Shown piece after piece: positions 17,423-25,518 of a DNA stretch of 32,664 nt (positions are counted from its first letter, which is position 1; every line of letters starts with the position of its first letter). The stretch comes from Streptomyces xanthochromogenes. GTDB lineage: Bacteria > Actinomycetota > Actinomycetes > Streptomycetales > Streptomycetaceae. Under the pieces are notes generated by a model. The model was not told the DNA's origin and searched no databases. It saw only the letters and a list, made by a program, of their open reading frames with translations. The stretch covers positions 1 through 32,664 of the forward strand of contig NZ_BMUZ01000028.1 of assembly GCF_014650455.1 (NCBI RefSeq), written 5' to 3'. The translations under genes and the position numbers were made by a program.

Positions 17423-17812
17423 ATGATTCTGCTCCGTCGCCTGCTGGGTGACGTGCTGCGTCGGCAGCGCCAGCGCCAGGGCCGTACTCTGCGCGAAGTC
17501 TCCTCGTCCGCCCGAGTCTCACTCGGCTATCTCTCCGAGGTGGAGCGGGGGCAGAAGGAGGCATCCTCCGAGCTGCTCTCCGCGATCTGCGACGCGCTTG
17601 ACGTACGGATGTCCGAGCTCATGCGCGAAGTGAGCGACGAGCTGGCACTCGCCGAGCTCGCCGCCTCTGCGGCGGCCAGTGATCCGGTGCCGGTGCGTGC
17701 GCCGGTACGTCCGATGCTCAATTCGATCTCCGTGTCGTCGGTGACTGGTGTGCCGACGGAGCGGGTGACGATCAAGGCGCCCGCGGAAGCGGTGGACGTC
17801 GTCGCGGCCTGA
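17423..17812 (+). CDS. clgR: ClgR-type transcriptional activator of Clp protease genes
   Basis: 129 aa from ATG 17423, chosen for GAGGAGGGAG (17407-17416); an in-frame ATG at 17390 lacks one. Residues about 5-70 are an Xre-family helix-turn-helix (LREVSSSARVSLGYLSEVERG). The rest is Ala/Val/Pro-rich and ends in VDVVAA. Family knowledge: in Streptomyces lividans, ClgR activates clpP1P2, clpC and lon and is itself degraded by ClpP, which depends on two C-terminal alanines. That ending is present here. Position after pgsA-cinA matches the actinobacterial arrangement. I found no clear ClgR box in the 109 bp upstream. Confidence 0.88.
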   Translation: MILLRRLLGDVLRRQRQRQGRTLREVSSSARVSLGYLSEVERGQKEASSELLSAICDALDVRMSELMREVSDELALAELAASAAASDPVPVRAPVRPMLNSISVSSVTGVPTERVTIKAPAEAVDVVAA

Positions 17813-17839
17813 GTTCCAGGGCGCGCACCCAGGCTTGAA

Positions 17840-17884
17840 CTGAGCCCCGGCCGGTCTTCGAGACCGGCCGGGGCTCAGCCGTTT
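17840..17884 (+). terminator. clgR terminator
   Basis: An 18-bp perfect stem (17840-17857 with 17861-17878) has a TCG/TTCG-type loop, followed by CCGTTTT. This is a strong intrinsic terminator. Confidence 0.9.
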
Positions 17885-18009
17885 TCCGCCGCGCCCGATT
17901 CGGGGCTTCTGTGGCAGGGTGGTAGGAGTTCGCGCATACGTCCGCATATGCCGTACGGGTGTTCGCCCCTGGCGGCCTCGCGGACGTTCCGTCCCCGTGG
18001 AGGAAACGC

Positions 18010-18480
18010 ATGTCCTACATCAAGAGCCCGCTGTCCGACGCCGACCTCAAGGTGGTCGGCGACGCTCTGCAGGGCGCGCTGGTCGACCTGGTGGACCTCT
18101 CCCTGGTGGCCAAGCAGGTGCACTGGAACGTGGTCGGCCCCCGGTTCCGGTCCGTCCACCTCCAGCTCGACGAGGTCGTCGACACCGCGCGACTGCACTC
18201 GGACACCGTGGCCGAGCGTGCCTCCGCCGTCGGCGTCAGCGCGGACGGGCGGGCCGCCACGGTCGCAAAGTCCAGCGCGATCGGCACCGTCCCCGACGGC
18301 TGGATCAAGGACACCGACGCCGTGAAGATCCTCGTCGACGGGCTCGGCGCGATCATCGCCCGGATGCGCGAGCGCATCGAGGCGACCGCCGACCCGGACC
18401 CCATCAGCCAGGACATCCTCATCGGCCTCACCGCCGACCTGGAGAAGCACGCCTGGATGTTCCAGGCCGAGACCGTCTGA
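18010..18480 (+). CDS. dpsB: Dps family ferritin-like DNA-protection protein
   Basis: 156 aa from ATG 18010, chosen for the GGAGG at 17999-18003. The Dps ferroxidase set is intact and correctly spaced: His in KQVHWN, His 12 residues later in SVHLQLDE, then Asp and Glu 15 and 19 residues after that (HSDTVAER). These ligands lie at the dimer interface and oxidise Fe(II) with hydrogen peroxide in a 12-subunit shell. There is no long Lys-rich N-terminal tail, so direct DNA binding may be weak. From memory of S. coelicolor gene order this is DpsB (SCO5756 region). Expression is probably independent, given the strong terminator 125 bp upstream. Confidence 0.92.
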   Translation: MSYIKSPLSDADLKVVGDALQGALVDLVDLSLVAKQVHWNVVGPRFRSVHLQLDEVVDTARLHSDTVAERASAVGVSADGRAATVAKSSAIGTVPDGWIKDTDAVKILVDGLGAIIARMRERIEATADPDPISQDILIGLTADLEKHAWMFQAETV

Positions 18481-18485
18481 CCCCG

Positions 18486-18629
18486 ATGGCCACCAGAACG
18501 ACGACGCCGGCCCGCCGCACGCGAATACCCCGCGCGCGGGCCGCCTCGTACGCGATGAAGCGCGGGCAATGCCGAGCGCGCCGGGCCTGCACCCGGTGCG
18601 CCCTCCCGGCGCTGTGTCCGGCGGTCTAG
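18486..18629 (+). CDS. Possible small Arg/Cys-rich peptide after dpsB
   Basis: An open frame of 47 aa starts 5 nt after the dpsB stop. About 87% of third positions are G or C. The peptide is Arg-rich and its second half has four cysteines (CRARRACTRCALPALC). No good ribosome site is visible, and the stop codon overlaps the -10-like TAGCGT of the next gene. It may be chance, since the whole stretch is GC-rich. Confidence 0.22.
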   Translation: MATRTTTPARRTRIPRARAASYAMKRGQCRARRACTRCALPALCPAV

Positions 18630-18651
18630 CGTCGACCGGAGGAGGCGACCC

Positions 18652-18918
18652 ATGGCGGTGGCGGTGCGTTGGGTGCCCGCGCTGGCGGTAGCGGCGCTGT
18701 GGTGGTGGGCCGTGCTGCGCATGGCCCTGGTGCCGGGCCAGACCGGGTTCGTCGAAGGCGCGATGGTCGCGGGCGGCTGGGGCCTGAGCCTGCTGCCCGT
18801 CCACGTGGCGTCCGCGGCGACCGCACGTGCGAAGTCCGGGCCCGACGCCGCGAGGAGGCCGAGGACTACCAGGGCATGGAGACGCCGCCGTTCGGACGCA
18901 GGATCTGACCCGTCATGA
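18652..18918 (+). CDS. Small hypothetical membrane protein
   Basis: 88 aa from ATG 18652 with an excellent ribosome site GGAGGAGG (18638-18645) 6 nt upstream. A -10-like TAGCGT (18627-18632) precedes it. Two hydrophobic segments are visible: about 7-27 (rich in Trp, ALWWWAVLRMAL) and about 37-58. A basic, Arg-rich tail follows. The last 53 bp overlap the 3' end of the convergent SDR gene, so the tail may be under little constraint. I do not recognise a family. Confidence 0.6.
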   Translation: MAVAVRWVPALAVAALWWWAVLRMALVPGQTGFVEGAMVAGGWGLSLLPVHVASAATARAKSGPDAARRPRTTRAWRRRRSDAGSDPS

Positions 18919-19630
18919 ACGCCGAGGCGTCCGCCGCGAGGTGCAGCACCGTCTGAGCGACGTCCTCCGGCTGCCCGAGCCGGCCGAGCGGCGAGAGACG
19001 CAGCATCATCGACTCGATCTGCTCCTGCTGCTCGGCGGCGTGCTGCTCGGTCATCGGGGTACGGACCCAGCCGGGCGCGACGGCGTTGACGCGGATGCCG
19101 TGCGGGCCGAGCTCGGCGGCGAGTGTCCGGGTGAGCTGCACGACGGCGACCTTCGAGACGCTGTAGCAGAACAGGCCGGGGCGCGAGGAGTCCACCGCGC
19201 CCGACGCCATCGTGACGATCGAGCCCCGGATGTGGTGCGCGATCATCGCGCGGGCCGCCTCCTGGCAGGCGTGCAGCACCCCGCGGAAGTTGACGGCGAG
19301 CACCCGGTCCAGATCGGCGTCCTCGGTCTCCAGGACCGAGCTGGTGTGCATGACGCCCGCGATCGCCGCCAGCACGTGGACCGGCCCGGCGGCCTCCACC
19401 GCCGCCTCGACCTGTGCGCGGTCCGCTACGTCGAGCCGGTGGACGTGTGCGGTGCCGCCCGCCTTCACGATCAGCGACCGCGTCTCGTCCAGGCCCGCCT
19501 CGTCGAGATCCGCGCAGTGCACCGCGGCGCCCGCCTGCGCGAGCAGCAGGGCGCTGGCACGCCCGATCCCGCCGGCGGCGCCGGTGACGAAGGCCGTGCG
19601 GTCGCTGAGGTCGTACGCCGTGAGGGGCAT
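18866..19630 (-). CDS. Short-chain dehydrogenase/reductase (classical SDR)
   Basis: 254 aa from ATG 19630 (only a weak CGGGA upstream). Rossmann fold with TGAAGGIG (16-23) for dinucleotide binding, and acidic D41 after the second strand, suggesting NAD(H) preference. The usual NNAG reads AIAG (89-92). Catalytic residues N114, S143, Y156 and K160 (YSVSK) are all present, so it should be active. The C-terminal FMTGQILRPNGG is typical. Substrate cannot be told from the sequence. It is alone, between a convergent small membrane protein and nei. Confidence 0.88.
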   Translation of the reverse strand: MPLTAYDLSDRTAFVTGAAGGIGRASALLLAQAGAAVHCADLDEAGLDETRSLIVKAGGTAHVHRLDVADRAQVEAAVEAAGPVHVLAAIAGVMHTSSVLETEDADLDRVLAVNFRGVLHACQEAARAMIAHHIRGSIVTMASGAVDSSRPGLFCYSVSKVAVVQLTRTLAAELGPHGIRVNAVAPGWVRTPMTEQHAAEQQEQIESMMLRLSPLGRLGQPEDVAQTVLHLAADASAFMTGQILRPNGGVSMPW

Positions 19631-19824
19631 TCCCGGACGGTACGACCACACCTGACTGGTCGTCAATAACCGTGCGGGGCCGCCTCGGAGAGGCGGTGGC
19701 GGGGCCTGTCGTACGTGGCCCGGCGCGGCCGCGTCCGGCCCGCCACGGGCCGGTGCAGGGGGCTGGGGACTCCGGCGCGGGCCGGTGCCCCGGGCGTCGG
19801 GGCCGCGGCTCAGAGGGCGGGCGC

Positions 19825-19841
19825 GCCCCGGACCTCGGGGC
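19825..19841 (-). terminator. Candidate nei terminator
   Basis: GCCCCG/CGGGGC forms a 6-bp hairpin directly after the nei stop on the minus strand. A second GC hairpin (CCGGCCCG-CCA-CGGGCCGG, 19735-19753) lies about 90 bp further. Neither has a U tract. Confidence 0.4.
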
Positions 19842-20609
19842 TCACAGGGCGGGCGCGGGCTGGCAGTTGGGGCACCAGTAGGTCGGGCGCTCCCGCCCCG
19901 AGGGGTCGCGTTGCGCCGCGGTGCGGATGGCGGTCCGGCAGCGCGGACACGGCCGGCCCGCCCGGCCGTAGACGTACGTCTGGCGGACCGGGCGGTCCTT
20001 GTTGGCCTCCAGGAGCTGCTTCGCGGTCGCCACCAGGCGCTCGGGCGCCGGGAACGCGCCGATCGCCAGCCACGGCACGACCCGCAGCGCGAAACAGATC
20101 TCCGACTTGAAGACATTGCCGACCCCGGCGAGGTTGCGCTGGTCGAGCAGCGCGTCACCGATGGTGCGGGCCGGGTCCCGGACCAGGTTGCGCAGGGCCA
20201 GCTCCGCGTCCCAGTCGGGGCCCAGCAGATCGGGCCCGAGGTGACCGACCGCCTTCGACTCGTCCTTCGTACGCAGCAGTTCGAGCACGGGCAGCCGGTA
20301 GCCGACGGCCGTGTGCCCGGCGTTCGCGAGGATCGCCCGGATCTGGTGCGACGGCCCGCCGTTCCAGCGCTCGCCGGGCCGGTAGATCCGCCAGGACCCG
20401 TCCATCCGCAGATGGGAGTGCAATGTGAGGCCGCCCTCGACGCGCGTCAGGAGGTGCTTGCCGCGCGGCGTCACGTCCAAGACGGTGCGGCCCGTCAGAT
20501 CCGCCGTGGCGAATCGTGGCACCCGCAGATCGGACCGCGTGAGAACCTCACCGGCCAGCGCCGTGTGCAGCCGCCGTGCGGCCTGGTAGACGGTGTCGCC
20601 TTCGGGCAT
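19842..20609 (-). CDS. nei: Fpg/Nei family DNA glycosylase, endonuclease VIII type
   Basis: 255 aa from ATG 20609. The N-terminus PEGDTV (P2 nucleophile, E3) is of the Nei/endonuclease VIII kind rather than PELPEV of Fpg. The helix-two-turn-helix DNA-binding segment (LLDQRNLAGVGNVFKSE) and a C-terminal zinc finger C-x2-C ... C-x2-C (CPRC and CPNC) are complete. It should remove oxidised pyrimidines and cut by beta,delta-elimination. lhr lies upstream on the same strand, 228 bp away. Pairing of nei with lhr is known in mycobacteria. The start context CACAATGGAGCCATG closely resembles that of lhr, so the transcript may be leaderless. Confidence 0.9.
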   Translation of the reverse strand: MPEGDTVYQAARRLHTALAGEVLTRSDLRVPRFATADLTGRTVLDVTPRGKHLLTRVEGGLTLHSHLRMDGSWRIYRPGERWNGGPSHQIRAILANAGHTAVGYRLPVLELLRTKDESKAVGHLGPDLLGPDWDAELALRNLVRDPARTIGDALLDQRNLAGVGNVFKSEICFALRVVPWLAIGAFPAPERLVATAKQLLEANKDRPVRQTYVYGRAGRPCPRCRTAIRTAAQRDPSGRERPTYWCPNCQPAPAL

Positions 20610-20779
20610 GGCTCCATTGTGCCGGGGCCACCCGCCGAACGCGCTCGCTCCCGCGCGCTCGCTCCTGCCCGAGGGTGAGGGTGAGGGCGGAGGCAGGGGA
20701 GGGGCGGCGCTGCTGGGCGGGAGCGCTCTGCCGTCCCACGCCTCGACCTGGGACGCGGCCTGGGCCGGGCCGGGCAGAG

Positions 20780-20799
20780 CCGGGCCGTGTCCGGCCCGG
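20780..20799 (-). terminator. Candidate lhr terminator
   Basis: CCGGGCC-GTGTCC-GGCCCGG, a 7-bp GC stem about 40 bp after the lhr stop. It lacks a U tract, and the surroundings are extremely GC-rich, so this is weak. Confidence 0.35.
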
Positions 20800-20837
20800 G
20801 GACGTGGCCCGCGCCCCGGGAAGCGTCGGGCGGTGCG

Positions 20838-23800
20838 TCAGGGCCTCAGGCGCAGCCCCCTCGGCGTCGGGACGAAGCCGGCTGCTTCCAGGGGGCGGGC
20901 CAGCGGTGAGGTCAGGGCGGGGTCGCCATTGGCGCGCTCCACGGTGATCGTGCCGAGCCGGCCGGCCCGGGCCGCGGCCGCCAGCGCCCCGCACGCGGCC
21001 GTCAGTGCCGGATCGTCCGGCTCGACGGCCCAGGCCAGCAGCGACTTGCCGCCACGCTCCAGGTACAGCACGAGTTCGCCGTCGACCAGCACCACCAGCG
21101 AGCCCGCCTTGCGGCCCGGCTTGTGGCCGGCGCCGCCCGGCGGCTCGGGCCAGGCAAGCGCCGCACCGTAGGCATTGGCCGGATCGGCCGCCGCGAGGAC
21201 GATGGCCTGTGGGGAGGTGTGCGCGTCCGTCCCCCGGTCCCGGGCGGTCGCGGCGGCCCGCAGCCGGTCCACCGCGCCGTCCATCGCGAACTGGGCCGCG
21301 CCCAGGCCCTCGACCACATAGCCGCGCCGCGCCTGACCACTGTCCTCGAACGCGGCGAGGATCCGGTACGTCGCCGAGAAGCCGCCCTCGACGCCCTCGG
21401 CCTGCACCGCACCCCGCGTCACCACACCGTGCCGGTCCAGAAGGCTGCGCGCCAAGGCGTGGGCGCGATGGGTGGGGTCGGCCTCGCGGGGCACGAGCAG
21501 CGACCAGCGGCCCGAGACGGTCGGCGGCCCGGAGCGCGCGGCCGGCCGGGCCGCCGCGGTCAGCGTGCCGTAACGGCCGCGCGGCACCGGCCGCTTGGCG
21601 CGGTGGGCGGTGGAGCCCGCGGTGCGCCCCGAGCCGAGCAGCGCGCGCAACGGCGCGAGCGTGTCGTTGGTGAGCCGCCCCGACCACGCCAGATCCCAGA
21701 CGGCATCGGCGAGTTGGGGGTCGGTCGCGTCGGGGTGGGTCGTGGCCCGCACCTGCTCGGCGAGCTGGCGGAAGAACAGGCCGTACCCGGGCGCCAGCGC
21801 GGCCAGCACCGCCTCGTGGAGCGCGGTCAGCTCCAGCGGATGCGGCGCCGGCAGGAGCAGCGGGGCCGCGTCCGCCACATACAGGGAGATCCAGCCGTCC
21901 TTGCCGGGCAGGGCGCCCGCCCCCGCCCACAGCACCTCGCCCGTCGTGGTCAGCTCGTCCAGGAGCGCCGCACTGTACTGCGACACCCGCGACGGCAGGA
22001 TCAGCTTCTCCAGCGCGGAGGCGGGCACCGCCGCGCCCTGCAACTGCTCCACGGCGCGGGCCAGCCCGTCGATGCCGCGCAGCTCACCCCCGCCGACGTG
22101 CTGCCACTGGGGCAGGAACGTGGCGAGCGCCGCGGGCGGCACCGGCTCCAGCTCCTGGCGCAGCGCGGCCAGCGAACGGCGCCGCAGCCTGCGCAGGATC
22201 GTCGCGTCGCACCACTCCTGGCCGATGCCCGCCGGATGGAACTCGCCCTGCACCACCCGGCCCGCCGCCGCCAGGCGGTGCAGCGCCCCGTCCGTGACGG
22301 CGGCCCCGAGCCCGAACCGGGCCGCGGCACTCGCCGACGTGAACGGGCCGTGCGTGCGCGCATAGCGGGACAGCAGATCGCCCAGCGGGTCCTTCACCGG
22401 CTCCGTGAACGCCTCCGGCACCCCGACCGGCAGGGCCGTGCCCAGCGCGTCCCGCAGCCGGCCCGCGTCCTCGATGGCCGCCCAGTGCTCGACGCCGGCG
22501 ACACGGACCCGGATGGCGCGCCGCGCGGCCTCCAGCTCCGCCGCCCAGCCCGGCTCCGCGCCCCGCTCGGCCAACTCGGCATCGGTGAGCGGCCCCAGGA
22601 CCCGCAGCAGATCGGCGACCCCCTCGCCGTCCTTGATGCGGCGCTCCTCGGTCAGCCACTGGAGCTCCCGCTCCAGCTCGGTCAGCACATCGGCGTCCAG
22701 CAGCTCACGCAGCTCGGCCTGGCCGAGGAGCTCCGCCAGCAGCCGCGAGTCCAAGGACAGCGCGGCCGCCCGCCGCTCCGCCAGCGGCGAGTCACCCTCG
22801 TAGAGGAACTGTGCGACATAACCGAACAGGAGGGAGCGGGCGAACGGCGACGGCTCGGGCGTGGTGACCTCCACCAGACGCACCCGGCGCGCCTCCAGAT
22901 CACCCATCAGCTCCGTGAGGCCCGGCACGTCGAACACGTCCTGGAGACATTCACGGACCGCTTCCAGCACGATCGGGAACGACCCGAACTCGCTTGCCAC
23001 CTGCAGGAGTTGGGCCGCGCGCTGACGCTGCTGCCACAGTGGGGTGCGCTTGCCCGGGGTGCGCCGCGGCAGCAGCAGGGCGCGCGCCGCACACTCACGG
23101 AAACGGGAGGCGAACAGAGCGGAACTGCCGACCTGATCGGTGACGATCTGCTCGATCTCGCCCTTGTCGAAGACCGTGTCCGCCGCCCCCACCGGCGCCT
23201 GCTCACTGTCGTACGTCGCATCGCCGCGCGCCGCATCCTGGTCCAGCAGATCCAGACCCATCAGATCCGCGTCCGGCAGCCGCAGCACGATGCCGTCGTC
23301 GGCATGCATGACCTGCGCGTCCATGCCGTACCGCTCGGCGAGCCGCGCCCCCAGCGCCAGCGCCCACGGCGCGTGGACCTGCGCGCCGAACGGGGAGTGG
23401 ATGACGACGCGCCAGTCGCCCAGCTCGTCACGGAACCGCTCCACCAGGATCGTCCGGTCGTCCGGGATGTGGCCACAGGCACGGCGCTGCTCGTCGAGAT
23501 AGCCGATCAGATTGTCCGCCGCCCACGCGTCAAGCCCCGCGCTCAGCAGCCGCAGCCGCGCGTCCTCGGGCGTCAGCGAACCGACCTCGCGCAGGAACGC
23601 GCCGAGCGCACGGCCCAGTTCGAGCGGACGCCCCAGCTGATCGCCCTTCCAGAACGGCAGCCTGCCCGGCACCCCCGGCGCCGGCGACACCAGGACCCGG
23701 TCCCGCGTGATGTCCTCGATCCGCCACGACGTGGTGCCCAGCGTGAAGACGTCACCCACCCGCGACTCGTACACCATCTCCTCGTCGAGCTCGCCGACCC

Positions 23801-25463
23801 GCCCCCCGCCCTTCTTCGGGTCGGCCCCCGCCAGGAAGACACCGAACAGGCCCCGGTCGGGAATCGTGCCGCCCGACGTGACCGCCAGGCGCTGCGCGCC
23901 GGGCCGGCCCGTGACCGTGCCCGCCACCCGGTCCCACACCACCCGGGGGCGCAGCTCCGCGAACGCATCCGAGGGATACCGGCCCGCCAGCATGTCGAGG
24001 ACCGCCGTGAACGCCGACTCCGGCAGCGCCGAAAACGGCGCGGCCCGCCGCACCAGCGCCAGCAGATCGTCCACCTGCCAGCTGTCCAACGCCGTCATCG
24101 CCACCAGCTGCTGCGCCAGCACGTCCAGCGGATTCGACGGAATGCGCAACGACTCGATCGCCCCCGACCGCATCCGCTCGGTCACCACCGCCGACTGCAC
24201 CAGATCCCCCCGGTACTTCGGGAAGACCACCCCCGTGGAGACCGCACCCACCTGGTGCCCCGCACGGCCCACCCGCTGCAGCCCCGAAGCCACCGACGGC
24301 GGCGACTCGACCTGCACCACCAGATCCACCGCACCCATGTCGATGCCCAGCTCAAGACTGGAGGTGGCCACCACCGCCGGAATCCGGCCCGCCTTCAGAT
24401 CCTCCTCCACCACCGCCCGCTGCTCCTTGGACACCGAACCGTGGTGCGCCTTCGCCAGCAACGTGGGCGCGCCGGTCGCCGCCCCCGAGCCGCCCATCAG
24501 ATCGGCCGGCGCATGATGCTCGGGAAGCGGCGCCCCCGTCGCGCGCTCGTACGCGATCTCATTGAGCCGGTTGCAGAGCCGCTCCGCCAGCCGGCGCGAG
24601 TTCGCGAACACGATCGTCGAGCGGTGGGCCTGCACCAGATCGACGATCCGCTCCTCCACGTGCGGCCAGATCGACGGCTTCTCGGCGCCCTCCTGGGCAT
24701 CGGAGGCGGGCGACCCCCCCAACTCGGCCAGATCCTCCACCGGCACCACCACCGACAGGTCGAACTCCTTGGCGGACGGCGGCTGCACGATCTCCACCCT
24801 GCGCTGCGGGGACAGATAGCGCGCCACCTCCTCCACCGGACGCACCGTCGCCGACAGGCCGATCCGGCGGGCCGGCTTCGCCAGCAGCTCGTCAAGACGC
24901 TCCAGGGACAGCGCCAGATGCGCGCCCCGCTTGGTGCCCGCCACCGCGTGCACCTCGTCCAGGATCACCGTCTCGACCCCCGCGAGCGCCTCACGCGCCG
25001 CCGACGTCAGCATCAAGAACAGCGACTCCGGCGTCGTGATCAAAATGTCCGGCGGCCGCGTCGTCAACGCCCGGCGCTCGGCCTGCGGCGTGTCCCCCGA
25101 CCGGATACCGACCCGCACCTCCGGCTCCGCCAGCCCCAGGCGCACCGACTCCTGCCGGATGCCCGTCAACGGAGAGCGCAGATTGCGCTCCACATCCACC
25201 GCCAGCGCCTTCAGCGGCGACACATACAGCACCCGGCAGCGCTTGAGCCGGTCGGCGGGCGGCGGTGCGGCCGCCAGCCGGTCCAGCGCGGCCAGGAACG
25301 CGGCGAGCGTCTTGCCGGAACCCGTCGGAGCGACCACCAGGACGTCGGAACCCTCCCCGATCGCCCGCCAGGCGCCCTCCTGCGCCGCGGTGGGCGCGGT
25401 GAACGCCCCCGTGAACCAGCCGCGCGTCGCGGGCGAGAAGGAATCCAACGCTGTCCGTGCCAT
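20838..25463 (-). CDS. lhr: Lhr: large SF2 ATP-dependent DNA helicase
   Basis: 1541 aa from ATG 25463; a GTG 15 nt upstream is less likely because it lies inside the probable -10 region. Helicase motifs: Walker A PTGSGKT (K51), DEVH (169-172), LSATVRP, and QRVGRAGHQ of motif VI. After the two RecA-like domains come a winged-helix segment and a very long C-terminal region (about 860 to the end). The length equals that of full-size actinobacterial and enterobacterial Lhr (about 1500 aa). Family knowledge: it is a 3'-to-5' translocase that unwinds RNA:DNA hybrids, and in mycobacteria it belongs to the RecA-independent damage response. The promoter (25470-25492) carries exactly that motif. Confidence 0.95.
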   Translation of the reverse strand: MARTALDSFSPATRGWFTGAFTAPTAAQEGAWRAIGEGSDVLVVAPTGSGKTLAAFLAALDRLAAAPPPADRLKRCRVLYVSPLKALAVDVERNLRSPLTGIRQESVRLGLAEPEVRVGIRSGDTPQAERRALTTRPPDILITTPESLFLMLTSAAREALAGVETVILDEVHAVAGTKRGAHLALSLERLDELLAKPARRIGLSATVRPVEEVARYLSPQRRVEIVQPPSAKEFDLSVVVPVEDLAELGGSPASDAQEGAEKPSIWPHVEERIVDLVQAHRSTIVFANSRRLAERLCNRLNEIAYERATGAPLPEHHAPADLMGGSGAATGAPTLLAKAHHGSVSKEQRAVVEEDLKAGRIPAVVATSSLELGIDMGAVDLVVQVESPPSVASGLQRVGRAGHQVGAVSTGVVFPKYRGDLVQSAVVTERMRSGAIESLRIPSNPLDVLAQQLVAMTALDSWQVDDLLALVRRAAPFSALPESAFTAVLDMLAGRYPSDAFAELRPRVVWDRVAGTVTGRPGAQRLAVTSGGTIPDRGLFGVFLAGADPKKGGGRVGELDEEMVYESRVGDVFTLGTTSWRIEDITRDRVLVSPAPGVPGRLPFWKGDQLGRPLELGRALGAFLREVGSLTPEDARLRLLSAGLDAWAADNLIGYLDEQRRACGHIPDDRTILVERFRDELGDWRVVIHSPFGAQVHAPWALALGARLAERYGMDAQVMHADDGIVLRLPDADLMGLDLLDQDAARGDATYDSEQAPVGAADTVFDKGEIEQIVTDQVGSSALFASRFRECAARALLLPRRTPGKRTPLWQQRQRAAQLLQVASEFGSFPIVLEAVRECLQDVFDVPGLTELMGDLEARRVRLVEVTTPEPSPFARSLLFGYVAQFLYEGDSPLAERRAAALSLDSRLLAELLGQAELRELLDADVLTELERELQWLTEERRIKDGEGVADLLRVLGPLTDAELAERGAEPGWAAELEAARRAIRVRVAGVEHWAAIEDAGRLRDALGTALPVGVPEAFTEPVKDPLGDLLSRYARTHGPFTSASAAARFGLGAAVTDGALHRLAAAGRVVQGEFHPAGIGQEWCDATILRRLRRRSLAALRQELEPVPPAALATFLPQWQHVGGGELRGIDGLARAVEQLQGAAVPASALEKLILPSRVSQYSAALLDELTTTGEVLWAGAGALPGKDGWISLYVADAAPLLLPAPHPLELTALHEAVLAALAPGYGLFFRQLAEQVRATTHPDATDPQLADAVWDLAWSGRLTNDTLAPLRALLGSGRTAGSTAHRAKRPVPRGRYGTLTAAARPAARSGPPTVSGRWSLLVPREADPTHRAHALARSLLDRHGVVTRGAVQAEGVEGGFSATYRILAAFEDSGQARRGYVVEGLGAAQFAMDGAVDRLRAAATARDRGTDAHTSPQAIVLAAADPANAYGAALAWPEPPGGAGHKPGRKAGSLVVLVDGELVLYLERGGKSLLAWAVEPDDPALTAACGALAAAARAGRLGTITVERANGDPALTSPLARPLEAAGFVPTPRGLRLRP

Positions 25464-25469
25464 GGCCCC

Positions 25470-25492
25470 ATCGTGCACCCAGACACTGACAA
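25470..25492 (-). promoter_or_regulatory. RecA-NDp/PafBC-type damage promoter of lhr
   Basis: On the minus strand, TTGTCAGTG (25492-25484), 8 bases, then CACGAT (25475-25470). This matches the mycobacterial pattern TTGTCRGTG-N8-TAnnnT except for the first base of the -10. CACGAT ends 6 nt before the lhr ATG, so the message may be leaderless. The same 9-mer precedes recA. Confidence 0.75.
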
Positions 25493-25506
25493 CGGCCCGG
25501 AGCTGC

Positions 25507-25512
25507 GAGAAT
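25507..25512 (+). promoter_or_regulatory. Candidate -10 of araC-type gene
   Basis: GAGAAT ends 6 nt before the GTG start. CTGACA (25486-25491) 15 bp upstream could be the -35, which would overlap the divergent lhr damage promoter on the other strand. Confidence 0.4.
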
Positions 25513-25518
25513 GGCAGG

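Noticed and set aside
24931..25518. N-terminal extension of the AraC-type protein into lhr antisense
   Set aside because: The AraC-like sequence begins at GTG 25519; the extension is Ser/Arg-rich shadow sequence.
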